Source: Hyphomicrobiales bacterium (GTDB lineage: Bacteria; Pseudomonadota; Alphaproteobacteria; Rhizobiales; Xanthobacteraceae). Taken from it: DNA of 64,000 bases. The DNA lies in contig PNAI01000027.1 of NCBI GenBank assembly GCA_003169835.1, positions 1-64,000 on the forward strand, given 5' to 3'. The position numbers and the translations under genes are program-made. Within the stretch, counting starts at the first letter, position 1. Every line of letters begins with the position of its first letter. Under the pieces are notes generated by a model. It worked only from the letters and a program-made list of their open reading frames with translations. It was not told where the DNA came from and searched no databases. Positions 1-7,375 of this stretch are shown here, in pieces.

Positions 1-290
1 TCGTTGGCGATGTAGTCGAAGCACACCGCGAAGAAATCGGAGAACATGATCTCCGCGATCGGCTTCAAGCCTGTCATCGCAGCGCCCATGGCGGCACCGA
101 GAATGGCCTGTTCGGAGATCGGCGTGTCACGCACGCGCAGCGGGCCAAATTGTTCATAGAGCCCCACCGTTGCCTTGAACACGCCGCCGGCCTTGGCCAC
201 ATCTTCGCCGAGGAACACGACGTCCTCGTCGCGCGTCATTTCCTGTGCGATGCCGCGGATGACGGCGTCGCGATAAGTCAGTTCCGCCAT
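1..290 (-). CDS. 2-oxoacid dehydrogenase E1 component, beta subunit (partial, C-terminus outside window)
   Basis: Beta subunit of a thiamine-diphosphate E1 (pyruvate, acetoin or branched-chain 2-oxoacid dehydrogenase type). Only the first 96 residues are present. They begin MAELTYRDAVIRGIAQ and carry the family blocks FLGEDVAKAGG, RVRDTPISEQ and GLKPIAEIMF. The ATG at 290-288 lies 13 bases inside the end of the alpha-subunit gene, so the two are translationally coupled. No lipoyl domain precedes the E1-beta fold, unlike PdhB of many alphaproteobacteria, so an acetoin- or branched-chain-type complex is as likely as the main pyruvate complex. E2 and E3 genes would be expected beyond position 1. 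The family call is firm; the substrate is not. Confidence 0.9.
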   Translation of the reverse strand, partial: MAELTYRDAVIRGIAQEMTRDEDVVFLGEDVAKAGGVFKATVGLYEQFGPLRVRDTPISEQAILGAAMGAAMTGLKPIAEIMFSDFFAVCFDYIAN

Positions 291-1300
291 GCGAAGCCTC
301 CATCGGCATAGACGTCGGTGAAGAGAATATCCATCGGCGGATTGGGCGCGGCCTTGCAGGCTTCCGTCGCCTCATCGACCACGCGCTTCACGTCGGCATC
401 GATTTTCGCGATCACGTCGTCGCTGATGCCGAAAGCTTTAAGCCGCTCGCGGTAAATCTTGATCGGATCGCGCTGTTTCCATTTCTCCAATTCGCCCTCT
501 GGGCGATATTTCGCAGGATCGGCGCGCGAGTGGCCACTGTGACGATAGGTCAGGCACTCGATCAGTGAAGGACCGCCGCCCGAGCGCGCCTTGTCGTAGG
601 CCTTGAGCGCCGCGCGATAGACGACGTCGGCGTCGTTGCCGTCGATCACGATCTTTTCTAGACCGTAGGCCGAGGCACGGTCGCCCGCTGGACTGGGCAC
701 CGCCGTGACGTCGGCGATCGGGGTATATTCCATGTAGAGATTGTTCTCGCACACGAACACGACCGGCAGCTTCCACACCGCGGCAAAGTTCAGCGCCTCA
801 TGGAACGCGCCAATGTTGGTGGTGCCATCGCCGAAGAAGCACACGGATACGTCGTCCTGCTTCTTGTACTGCGCACGCCAGGCCGCTCCGCACGCGATAG
901 GAAGATGTGCGCCGATGATGGCGTAGGAGCCCATGACGCCGTGCTCGGTCGACATCAGATGCATCGAGCCGCCCTTGCCACGCATGAGACCGTTGTCGCG
1001 CTGCATTAGTTCACCCAGCACCTTCTCGACCGGCACGCCGCGCGCCAAGGTGTGGGCGTGACCGCGGTAGGTGCAAAAGCTCAGATCGCCCTTCTTCATG
1101 GCGACCGCAAAACCCGCCGCCACCGCCTCTTGGCCGAGCGACAGATGGCTCGTGCCCTTCACCAGGTTTTGGAGGAACAGGTCATAGGCGCGCTGCTCGG
1201 CCTCACGGATATTGACCTGGCTGCGATAGAGCTCGAGCCTGATCGCCTCCCCGATGTCGTCGTTCTGGCCGTTGGGGCCTTTGGCAGTCTTCGTCAACAT
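278..1300 (-). CDS. 2-oxoacid dehydrogenase E1 component, alpha subunit
   Basis: Alpha subunit (340 aa) that binds thiamine diphosphate with the beta subunit and decarboxylates a 2-oxoacid, passing the acyl group to a lipoyl E2. The ThDP motif runs from GDGTTNIGAFHEA (about residue 157) to CENN (about 187). The RGHAH block lies near residue 79 and the phosphorylation-loop-like region YRHSGHSRADP near 270. I chose the ATG at 1300 because GAGGA sits just upstream; the frame stays open to 1438 but those extra residues look like noise. Length is normal for PdhA/AcoA. The neighbour is the beta subunit, overlapping by 13 bases. Substrate is unresolved among pyruvate, acetoin and branched-chain 2-oxoacids. 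Confidence 0.92.
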   Translation of the reverse strand: MLTKTAKGPNGQNDDIGEAIRLELYRSQVNIREAEQRAYDLFLQNLVKGTSHLSLGQEAVAAGFAVAMKKGDLSFCTYRGHAHTLARGVPVEKVLGELMQRDNGLMRGKGGSMHLMSTEHGVMGSYAIIGAHLPIACGAAWRAQYKKQDDVSVCFFGDGTTNIGAFHEALNFAAVWKLPVVFVCENNLYMEYTPIADVTAVPSPAGDRASAYGLEKIVIDGNDADVVYRAALKAYDKARSGGGPSLIECLTYRHSGHSRADPAKYRPEGELEKWKQRDPIKIYRERLKAFGISDDVIAKIDADVKRVVDEATEACKAAPNPPMDILFTDVYADGGFAWRN

Positions 1301-1358
1301 GGCGGTTCCTCGGAATGGTCTTGCGGAGGCCGGTATCAGGCGGGCCGGCGCTATTTTG

Positions 1359-2267
1359 TCAACCGGGCTCGATGGGGGCAACGGTGCCGCGCACTTTCTG
1401 CTCGCGGTAGAGCAGATATAGGCCGGAACCGACCACAATTGCAGCGCCTGCCAGGGTCCAGTGGCTGGGCACGTTATTGAAGACCAGATAGCCGAACGTG
1501 ACCGCCCAAAGAAGCTGCGTGTACATGAACGGGGAGAGGACCGAGGCGGGTGCCCGATCGTGGGCCAGGATCAGCAGGAAATGGCCGGCCGACCCGAACG
1601 CCCCCACAGCAAACAACAGCATCAGGTCGAATCCGCTGGGCGGGGCGGTCCATACGAACGGCAGGATGGGAAGCATGATCACGACGCCGACGACGTTGGC
1701 GTAGAACAAGGTGGTCTCGCTGGAATCGTGGCGCATCACCATGCGGGTGGCGATGGCGTATCCGGCATAGAAGATCGCGGCGGCGACCGAGAGCAGCGCG
1801 GCCCACTGCATACCGCCGAGCCCTGGGCGAATCACCACCAGCACGCCGAAGAAACCGACGGCGATGGCGCTCCAGCGCCGCCATCCAATCCATTCGCCGA
1901 GCAACGGCCCCGCCATGATCGCCACGAGGAATGGCGTCGAGAACATGATCGCCAAAGCTTCGTCGAGCTGGAGGTAGCGGAAGGCGAGGAAGTTGAAGAT
2001 CGTTGTGAGCAGCATCATCAGTCCACGGACGATCTGCAATGCCGGCCGCATGGTTTTCAGCAACCCCGGCCGCGTGAAGGGATTGGAAACGATCAGTGCC
2101 AACAGGAACGCGGTGAGGTAACGGATCGCCACGACCTGCAGCGGTTCCATGTGGCCGCCGAGATATTTCGCCATGGCGTCAAGACAGGCGAACAGCGCGA
2201 CCGCGCCGCTCATGAGCGCGATGCCGACTAGCCGTAGCCGGCGTTGCTCGTGTGTGGGATCGGGCAA
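1359..2267 (-). CDS. DMT-superfamily (EamA) inner-membrane transporter
   Basis: 302-aa integral membrane protein with about ten hydrophobic segments arranged as two EamA repeats. The first repeat starts near residue 14 (GIALMSGAVALFACLDAMAK) and the second near residue 155. The short basic C-terminal tail (YREQKVRG) is usual. Family members export amino acids, metabolites or drugs, and nothing here identifies the substrate. It is upstream of the E1 alpha gene on the same strand with a 58-base gap, so co-transcription is possible. The start at 2267 gives a short charged N-terminus before the first membrane span; no strong ribosome binding site decides it. Confidence 0.85.
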   Translation of the reverse strand: MPDPTHEQRRLRLVGIALMSGAVALFACLDAMAKYLGGHMEPLQVVAIRYLTAFLLALIVSNPFTRPGLLKTMRPALQIVRGLMMLLTTIFNFLAFRYLQLDEALAIMFSTPFLVAIMAGPLLGEWIGWRRWSAIAVGFFGVLVVIRPGLGGMQWAALLSVAAAIFYAGYAIATRMVMRHDSSETTLFYANVVGVVIMLPILPFVWTAPPSGFDLMLLFAVGAFGSAGHFLLILAHDRAPASVLSPFMYTQLLWAVTFGYLVFNNVPSHWTLAGAAIVVGSGLYLLYREQKVRGTVAPIEPG

Positions 2268-2366
2268 TCCATGTCCTTTAGGTCAGCGAGGCGGTGGCGT
2301 GTCGGTGTTCTAGCGAAGCCGCGCGAGCGAAGCGAGGCGACTGATCTATGTCGCGACAGACCGTTC

Positions 2367-2395
2367 TTGATCCGGCGGTCTCTTTGATGTACACA
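2367..2395 (+). promoter_or_regulatory. Predicted sigma70-type promoter for leader copy 1
   Basis: TTGATC (2367-2372), a 17-base spacer and TACACA (2390-2395) place the expected transcription start at about 2402, exactly where the conserved leader element begins. The same geometry occurs before copy 2, which supports the reading. Prediction only. Confidence 0.5.
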
Positions 2396-2401
2396 TTCGC
2401 A

Positions 2402-2464
2402 TGTGGGGCTCACGACGGTCGCCCCATTTCCCAAGGCTCGCGAGCCCAAGCACCGTCTCCTTCG
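2402..2464 (+). promoter_or_regulatory. Structured leader element, copy 1 (upstream of TauE/SafE-like gene)
   Basis: A 63-base element that matches 3472-3534 at 57 of 63 positions. Seen directly: stem 1 TGGGGC/GCCCCA (2403-2408 with 2420-2425) closing an 11-base loop, then stem 2 GGCT-CGCG-AGCC (2434-2445), then a conserved CACCGTCTCCTTCG tail. Just past the element, TCTCCTTC pairs perfectly with GAAGGAGA (hairpin ending about 2476), burying a Shine-Dalgarno-like GGAG. This looks like a cis-regulatory RNA leader. I recall a published chrB RNA motif upstream of chromate-resistance chrB genes and this may be one, but I could not compare it with the model. Confidence 0.6.
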
Positions 2465-2480
2465 AAATGAAGGAGACCTA

Positions 2481-2528
2481 TTGCTTGCTGCACGTTTGTC
2501 CATATCCCTGACGTTTTTCGGCACATGA
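2481..2528 (+). other. 15-codon reading frame after leader copy 1, possible relic of a chrB start
   Basis: A TTG five to six bases after the hairpin-buried GGAG opens a 15-codon frame ending in TGA at 2526. Its first 21 bases align with the start of the chrB-like gene after copy 2 (about 15 of 21 identical, CTGC and TCCAT shared). It could be the decayed start of a duplicated chrB, or a leader peptide. Length is too small to decide. Confidence 0.3.
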
Positions 2529-2686
2529 CAGGAGCGGCAACACCGCGCCTGGCGATCATGTGCCTTGAGCGTGAGGGGATCGGACGAACGCAATTTTGAC
2601 AATGCAGACTTGGGGACACCGCGGCCTCCCCGTCAGATGGAATGTACCATCCAAGCGCTGCTCGCCTCGAACGCGAGGAGCGAGCT

Positions 2687-3427
2687 ATGGATGGATTTGT
2701 TCTTGGACTTTTTCTTGCGGCGGCTTTTTTCGGCGGCCTGGTGTCCGGCCTGTCGGGCTTTGCAATGGGCTTGGTGGTCTCCGGCGTCTGGCTCCACTTC
2801 ATCGCACCTGACCAGAACGCAATGCTCATCGTTCTATGCGGACTGGTTACGCAAGGCGCTGGAATCTGGCGTGTGCGTCACGCCGTGAATTGGTGCACGG
2901 TCGCGCCCTACATCATTGGCGGTGCGATCGGTGTTCCAGTTGGTACCATTTTGCTCAAGCTCGTTGACCCTGCCAACATCCGTCTGGGTATCGGCGTGTT
3001 GCTCATCGCCTTCGGCCTCTACAGCCTATTCCGTCCCGCGTTAAAACCTGTCCGCAACAGCACGCCTGCAGGGATCGGCGTAGGCATCGTAAACGGTCTG
3101 ATCGGCGGTTTTACCGGGCTCGGGGGCATCGCCGTCACGGTCTGGTGCCAGTTGGTTGGGGGCCCGAAAGACGCGCAACGCGCGATCTTTCAGCCGGTGC
3201 TGTTGGCAACATTCGCAATGAGTGCAATTTCTTTGAGCGTCGCCGGTGCATTCACGTTCGAAACGCTCAAGCTCTACCTGCTCGCTCTGCCTGTACTGAT
3301 CGTTGGCGTCTGGTGCGGGATCAAGCTCTACGGAAAACTTAATGACGCAGCGTTCCGCAAATTGATCCTGATCTTGCTGCTTGCGGCCGGCATCTCGCTG
3401 GTGATGCCGGTCTGGGTGTTCCGATGA
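2687..3427 (+). CDS. TauE/SafE-family (sulfite exporter-like) membrane protein
   Basis: 246-aa integral membrane protein with about eight hydrophobic segments in two similar halves. Each half has a glycine-rich block typical of TauE/SafE (FFGGLVSGLSGFAMG near residue 15; NGLIGGFTGLGGI near 140). Family members are proposed to move sulfite, sulfoacetate or other small anions across the inner membrane. The ATG at 2687 is chosen because GAGGAG at 2675-2680 is well spaced; the alternative ATG at 2642 has no such site. It is headed by leader copy 1 and followed after about ten bases by the promoter and second leader copy of chrB-chrA, suggesting a shared anion or oxyanion stress signal. The substrate is unknown. 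Confidence 0.88.
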   Translation: MDGFVLGLFLAAAFFGGLVSGLSGFAMGLVVSGVWLHFIAPDQNAMLIVLCGLVTQGAGIWRVRHAVNWCTVAPYIIGGAIGVPVGTILLKLVDPANIRLGIGVLLIAFGLYSLFRPALKPVRNSTPAGIGVGIVNGLIGGFTGLGGIAVTVWCQLVGGPKDAQRAIFQPVLLATFAMSAISLSVAGAFTFETLKLYLLALPVLIVGVWCGIKLYGKLNDAAFRKLILILLLAAGISLVMPVWVFR

Positions 3428-3437
3428 CTGAGCATTC

Positions 3438-3466
3438 TTGCTTTGAGAATGGAGATGCCGTAATCT
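3438..3466 (+). promoter_or_regulatory. Predicted sigma70-type promoter for chrB leader
   Basis: TTGCTT (3438-3443), 17-base spacer, TAATCT (3461-3466). The expected start near 3472 coincides with the first base of leader copy 2. The tauE-like stop codon is only about ten bases upstream, so chrBA probably has its own transcript. Confidence 0.55.
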
Positions 3467-3471
3467 TTCCG

Positions 3472-3534
3472 CGTGGGGCCTGCGGCGGTCGCCCCATTTC
3501 TCAAGGCTCGCGAGCCCAAGCACCGTCTCCTTCG
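3472..3534 (+). promoter_or_regulatory. Structured leader element, copy 2 (upstream of chrB-chrA)
   Basis: Second copy of the 63-base element (57/63 identical to 2402-2464). Stem 1 TGGGGC/GCCCCA and the palindrome GGCTCGCGAGCC are fully kept, while differences fall mainly in the loop of stem 1. The conserved CTCC (about 3527-3530) can pair with GGAG of the chrB ribosome binding site (about 3540-3543), so the downstream hairpin would cover the start signal of the ATG at 3551. This is consistent with translational control of chrB. Whether it senses chromate, sulfate or something else cannot be read from sequence. Confidence 0.6.
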
Positions 3535-3550
3535 TTTACGGAGGGGGCTT

Positions 3551-4375
3551 ATGCATTCTGCGAGCTTTTCCATCACTCCCCACGATCTTTGGACCCTGAT
3601 CGGCACGGTTGACGCGCCGCAAATCATCGATACACGCAAACACGCAGTCTACGACACAGCGCCCGGGCTGCTGCCGACTGCGACTTGGCGCGACATTGCC
3701 GCCATCGCCCAATGGATGCCCACGCTCGACCGTGCGCGCCCCGTCGTGTTTGCCTGTCGTCATGGTCATCAGATGAGCCAGACCGCGACAGCCTATCTGC
3801 GCGCAGAAGGATTCGACGCGCGCGTGCTGACCGGCGGCTATGCCGCCTGGGTGGAATCCAAGCTGCCGCTGGTGGCCAAGTCGGCGCTCGATCGGTTTGC
3901 GTTGAAACGCCCGAGCGTCTGGGTCACGCGCCGGCGGCCGAAGATCGACCGCGTCGCCTGCCCCTGGCTGATTCGCCGGTTCATCGATGCGCAGGCGCGT
4001 ATCCTTTACGTCGATCCCGATCAGGTCGCAGAGGTCGCCAAGGAAAGCGGCGCTATCCCATTCGACATCGAAGGTGTGGAAATCTCCCACGACGGCCCGC
4101 GCTGCAGTTTCGACACGATGCTCAAGCTGTTCGGCTTGGAAAGCGAGCCTTCGCTCGCGCGTCTCGCCCTGATCATACGCGGCGCCGACACTGCGCAGCC
4201 CGGTCTAGCGCCGGAAGCCGCCGGCCTGCACGCCATCTCGCTTGGGCTCTCGGCCTTGGCGGGCGACGACGATCACGGCATGTTGCGCCACGGCTTCATG
4301 GTCTACGATGCGCTGTTCGCGTGGCTGCGCTTTGCGGCCGCCGAACGGCATAACTGGCCAGCCAAAGCGGCGTGA
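3551..4375 (+). CDS. chrB: Rhodanese-ChrB fusion, chromate-resistance/regulatory protein
   Basis: 274-aa two-domain protein. Residues about 10-105 form a rhodanese-like domain (VIDTRK-type start block near 26 and active-site loop CRHGHQ with Cys69). Residues about 122-270 form the ChrB C-terminal domain, starting WVTRRRPKIDRVACPW and containing HDGPRCSFD. In characterised chromate operons ChrB proteins regulate or support ChrA-mediated efflux; a rhodanese-fused form implies a sulfur or thiol step. The ATG at 3551 is chosen because GGAGGGGG lies directly upstream; the longer frame from 3473 would translate the leader RNA. chrA follows after 22 bases. Domain calls are firm; the exact role (regulator or enzyme) is not. 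Confidence 0.85.
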   Translation: MHSASFSITPHDLWTLIGTVDAPQIIDTRKHAVYDTAPGLLPTATWRDIAAIAQWMPTLDRARPVVFACRHGHQMSQTATAYLRAEGFDARVLTGGYAAWVESKLPLVAKSALDRFALKRPSVWVTRRRPKIDRVACPWLIRRFIDAQARILYVDPDQVAEVAKESGAIPFDIEGVEISHDGPRCSFDTMLKLFGLESEPSLARLALIIRGADTAQPGLAPEAAGLHAISLGLSALAGDDDHGMLRHGFMVYDALFAWLRFAAAERHNWPAKAA

Positions 4376-4397
4376 AAACGGCGGCTTGAGAGATAAT

Positions 4398-5744
4398 ATG
4401 GCGACGATCGAAGCGGCACGCACCTCGGGCGGCGCGCATACACCAACATTCGGCGAGTTCTTCAAGGTCTGGCTCAAGATCGGCTGCATCAATTTCGGCG
4501 GGCCGGCCGGTCAGATCGCCATGATGCATCGCATCGTGGTGGACGAGAAAAAATGGATCGACGAGCCGCGCTTCCTGCATGCACTCAACTTCTGCATGCT
4601 GCTGCCGGGGCCGGAAGCTCAGAAGCTCGCAACCTACATCGGATGGCTGCTGCACGGCGTGCGCGGTGGGCTTGTGTCCGGAATTCTGTTCGTGCTGCCG
4701 GGCGCGTTTGTGATGCTGGGTTTGAGTTTACTCTATGCGCTCGGACGCGGATTGTCCGTGGTGGATGGTGCGCTGTTCGGCATCAAGGCTGCGGTGCTGG
4801 TCATCGTGCTCGAAGCGCTCGTGCGCATCGGCAAACGCGCGCTCAAGACATCGGTGCTGTATGGGCTCTCGGGCTTGGCGTTCATCGGCATCTTTTTCTT
4901 CGCGCTGCCGTTTCCGCTGATTGTCGCCGCTGCCGCGCTCATCGGTTATCTCGTCGCGAGGACCGCGCCGGAGCGTCTGGGGCTTTCCAGCACGGCCGAA
5001 GCCGCGGCCAAGCCCGCGCAAAATCGCTGGCGGCAATTTGCGCTAGCGACCGCGATTGGCCTTGTTCTTTGGTGGGCGCCGGTCGGACTCGCCGCGCTCA
5101 CGCTAGGACCCGACCATGTGCTGGTGAGCATCGGCGCGTTTTTCTCCAAGCTCGCGGTGGTCAGTTTCGGCGGCGCCTATGCGGTGCTGGCCTACATGGC
5201 GCAGCAGGCGGTCGAAACGCATCACTGGATGAGCGCACCCGAAATGGTGGACGGCCTGGGCCTCGCCGAGACCACACCGGGGCCGCTGATCTTGGTGACG
5301 CAGTTCGTGGGGTTCCTCGCGGCGTTTCGCGATGCGTCGCCATTCTCGCCGGTCGTTGCGGGCATTCTCGGCGCCACGATGACTACCTGGGTGACGTTCA
5401 CGCCGTCGATGCTGTGGATCTTTGCCGGCGCGCCGTTCATCGAGCCGCTGCGCGCCAACCGGCGGCTCTCGGGTGCGCTTGCCGCCATCACAGCGGCCGT
5501 CGTCGGTGTCATTCTGAATTTGTCGGTTTGGTTCGCGCTGCACGTGCTGTTCGGCCGCGTCACGGAAATGCACTCAGGTCCGCTGCGCTGGTATGCCTTC
5601 GATCCGATGGCGCTCGATTTGAAAGCGACTGCGCTGGCGGCCATCGCGGCCGTGCTCGCGTTCGGCTTCCATCGCGGATTGATCGAAGTGGTGGCTGTGA
5701 TGGCCGCGCTCGGGATCGCGACGCAACTTATTTTTGGTGCGTGA
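4398..5744 (+). CDS. chrA: Chromate (CHR family) transporter
   Basis: 448-aa integral membrane protein of the CHR family. It has two homologous halves, each opening with the family signature: GCINFGGPAGQ near residue 32 and VVSFGGAYAVL near 255. Each half has a LLPGPEAQ or ETTPGPL block, so this is the long bidomain ChrA type that exports chromate from the cytoplasm. The ATG at 4398 follows GAGAG and begins 22 bases after chrB. The adjoining 3' gene is convergent and starts at the next base after the stop (5745), leaving no intergenic terminator. Expression probably follows the leader RNA at 3472. Confidence 0.92.
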   Translation: MATIEAARTSGGAHTPTFGEFFKVWLKIGCINFGGPAGQIAMMHRIVVDEKKWIDEPRFLHALNFCMLLPGPEAQKLATYIGWLLHGVRGGLVSGILFVLPGAFVMLGLSLLYALGRGLSVVDGALFGIKAAVLVIVLEALVRIGKRALKTSVLYGLSGLAFIGIFFFALPFPLIVAAAALIGYLVARTAPERLGLSSTAEAAAKPAQNRWRQFALATAIGLVLWWAPVGLAALTLGPDHVLVSIGAFFSKLAVVSFGGAYAVLAYMAQQAVETHHWMSAPEMVDGLGLAETTPGPLILVTQFVGFLAAFRDASPFSPVVAGILGATMTTWVTFTPSMLWIFAGAPFIEPLRANRRLSGALAAITAAVVGVILNLSVWFALHVLFGRVTEMHSGPLRWYAFDPMALDLKATALAAIAAVLAFGFHRGLIEVVAVMAALGIATQLIFGA

Positions 5745-6557
5745 TCAACTTTCGCGCGTGACCTCACTCTCGTGCCAACGGCGTAGCATGAAATGTGACA
5801 ACGCCGAGAGCAGAGCGAAGATCACGATGCCGGTGATCGACAGCAACAGCAATGCCGCGAACATGCGCGGGATGTTGAGGCGATAGCCGGATTCGGCAAT
5901 GCGAAAGGCAAGACCTGAGCCCGCGCCGGCGGAGCCCGCGGCAATCTCGGCCACCACCGCGCCGATCAGCGACAAGCCGCCGGCAATGCGCAAGCCTGCC
6001 AGCATGTTCGGAAGTGCTGCGGGAATTTTCAGATACCACAGCAGTTGCATGCGCGATGCTCCGTAGAGGCGAAACAGGTCGGCGAGATTGCGGTCGACCG
6101 AATTGAGCCCCAGCGTGGTGTTGGCGAGCACCGGAAAGAACGCAACGATCCAGGCGCAGGCGAGCACCGCGGCCTGCTGCGGCAAATAGATCAGCAGCAA
6201 TGGCGCAATGGCGACCACCGGCGTCACCTGCAGGATCACCGCGTAGGGATAGAGCGACAGCTCGATCAGCCGCGAGAGATTGAACAGCATGGCGAGCGCG
6301 ACCCCGCCCACGAACGCTAGAACGAGCCCGTCGAAAGTCGTCTCCAGCGTGACGAGGAGCGAGCTCGACAACACCGGCCAATCGGAAATGAGCGTCGCAA
6401 GCACAAGGCCGGGGCCGGGCAGGATGTAGGGCGGAAGGTCACCGGCCCGTACCACCACATCCCACGCAAAGACGCCGGTCGCCAGCACCAGGAGCGGAAG
6501 AACCACGCGCAGCACCTGCGCGCGCAGATCGTGCGTCGGGCGCGGCTGCTCGCTCAT
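5745..6557 (-). CDS. ABC transporter permease (SsuC/TauC/ThiX type)
   Basis: 270-aa inner-membrane permease with about six membrane segments. It has the EAA-type coupling loop around DLFRLYGASRMQLLWYLKIP (residues about 157-176) and the GLRIAGGLSLIGAVVAE block that follows in this subfamily. It forms an importer with the overlapping ATPase gene (ATGA overlap at 6554-6557) and the binding protein at 7372. The SsuC/TauC/ThiX group imports sulfonates, taurine, nitrate or thiamine precursors. Its stop abuts that of chrA. Substrate unresolved. Confidence 0.9.
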   Translation of the reverse strand: MSEQPRPTHDLRAQVLRVVLPLLVLATGVFAWDVVVRAGDLPPYILPGPGLVLATLISDWPVLSSSLLVTLETTFDGLVLAFVGGVALAMLFNLSRLIELSLYPYAVILQVTPVVAIAPLLLIYLPQQAAVLACAWIVAFFPVLANTTLGLNSVDRNLADLFRLYGASRMQLLWYLKIPAALPNMLAGLRIAGGLSLIGAVVAEIAAGSAGAGSGLAFRIAESGYRLNIPRMFAALLLLSITGIVIFALLSALSHFMLRRWHESEVTRES

Positions 6558-7375
6558 GCCGCCGCTCCGGCGCGTGCATCCATGGCGCGCGCGAGTGCAT
6601 TCGAAGCCAGGCGGCAGAAGCCGGCATATTCCGCCGAGGTGCGAAAATGGGCATCGCGATTGGGCGCGTCGACCGCCAAAGTGCTGGCGACGCGGCCACG
6701 CCGCGCGGTCATGATGACGACGCGCTGCGAGAGATAGACCGACTCGAACACCGAATGAGTGACGAACACCACGGTTTTACCAAGCGCGCGCCACAGCGCG
6801 ATCAGATCGTCGTTGAGCTTAAAGCGCGTGATCTCGTCGAGCGCCGCGAACGGCTCGTCCATGAGCAGCAGGCTCGGGTCGGTCACCAGCGCGCGCGCGA
6901 TCGATACCCGCATCTTCATGCCGCCAGAGAGTTCGCGCGGATAAGCCTGCGCAAAGTCCGCCAAGTCGACTTGGCTGAGCGATTCCTTCACGCGCGCCGC
7001 CGCCGCCGCGCGCGGCCGGCCGCTGAGCCGCAGCGGCAGGAAGACATTGTCGAATACCGTGCCCCAGGGCATCAGCGTAGGCTCCTGGAACACGAAGCCG
7101 ATCGCCTGCTCGCGGTGCGTCTTGCCGCCCGCCCAGGTGACGGTGCCGCGCGTGGGCTCGCTCAGTCCCGCGATGATGCGCAGCGCCGTGGACTTGCCGC
7201 AGCCCGACGGCCCGAGCAGAGATATGAACTCGCCGCGGCGGATATCGAGATCGAAACCTTCGAGCGCGACGGTGCCGGTCGCAAAGCTTTTGCCGACGCC
7301 GTGAAGCGAAACGACCGGTGAACCTGGAGCGGATGAATCCTGCATCGTCATTGCTGCGTGCGTTGTGCCTGTCAC
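6554..7375 (-). CDS. ABC transporter ATP-binding protein (SsuB/TauB/ThiZ type)
   Basis: 273-aa nucleotide-binding subunit. Walker A is GPSGCGKST (about residue 54), the Q-loop region is FVFQEPTLMPW, the signature is LSGGMKMRVSIA, and Walker B is LLLMDEPFAALDE with a following H-loop (VFVTHSVFES). The start is taken as GTG at 7375, whose GTGA overlaps the stop of the binding-protein gene; an ATG eight codons downstream is the alternative. It overlaps the permease by four bases, giving a coupled binding protein-ATPase-permease operon. LSGGMKMRV rather than LSGGQ is typical of this subfamily. Confidence 0.93.
   Translation of the reverse strand: MTGTTHAAMTMQDSSAPGSPVVSLHGVGKSFATGTVALEGFDLDIRRGEFISLLGPSGCGKSTALRIIAGLSEPTRGTVTWAGGKTHREQAIGFVFQEPTLMPWGTVFDNVFLPLRLSGRPRAAAAARVKESLSQVDLADFAQAYPRELSGGMKMRVSIARALVTDPSLLLMDEPFAALDEITRFKLNDDLIALWRALGKTVVFVTHSVFESVYLSQRVVIMTARRGRVASTLAVDAPNRDAHFRTSAEYAGFCRLASNALARAMDARAGAAA

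Larger units (their letters stand above)
2268..2686. other. 419-bp intergenic region holding leader element copy 1
   Basis: This gap lies between the divergent DMT transporter and TauE-like genes. It holds a promoter-like sequence at 2367-2395, leader element copy 1 (2402-2464) and a short reading frame (2481-2528). A small inverted repeat AGACCG/CGGTCT (2358-2363, 2376-2381) overlaps the predicted -35/spacer. Positions 2268-2350 show only a purine-rich, imperfectly repetitive tract near 2310-2340, and 2529-2670 show nothing I recognise. Confidence 0.6.

Noticed and set aside
2642-2686. Upstream ATG at 2642 as start of the TauE-like gene
   Set aside because: No ribosome binding site, and the extra residues are not membrane-protein-like; GAGGAG precedes 2687.
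3472-3550. Translation of chrB from 3473
   Set aside because: Would make the conserved leader coding; GGAGGGGG directly precedes the ATG at 3551.
4553-5761. 402-codon plus-strand frame inside chrA in another frame
   Set aside because: Arg/Ala-rich frame shift of chrA; chrA has the CHR family blocks.
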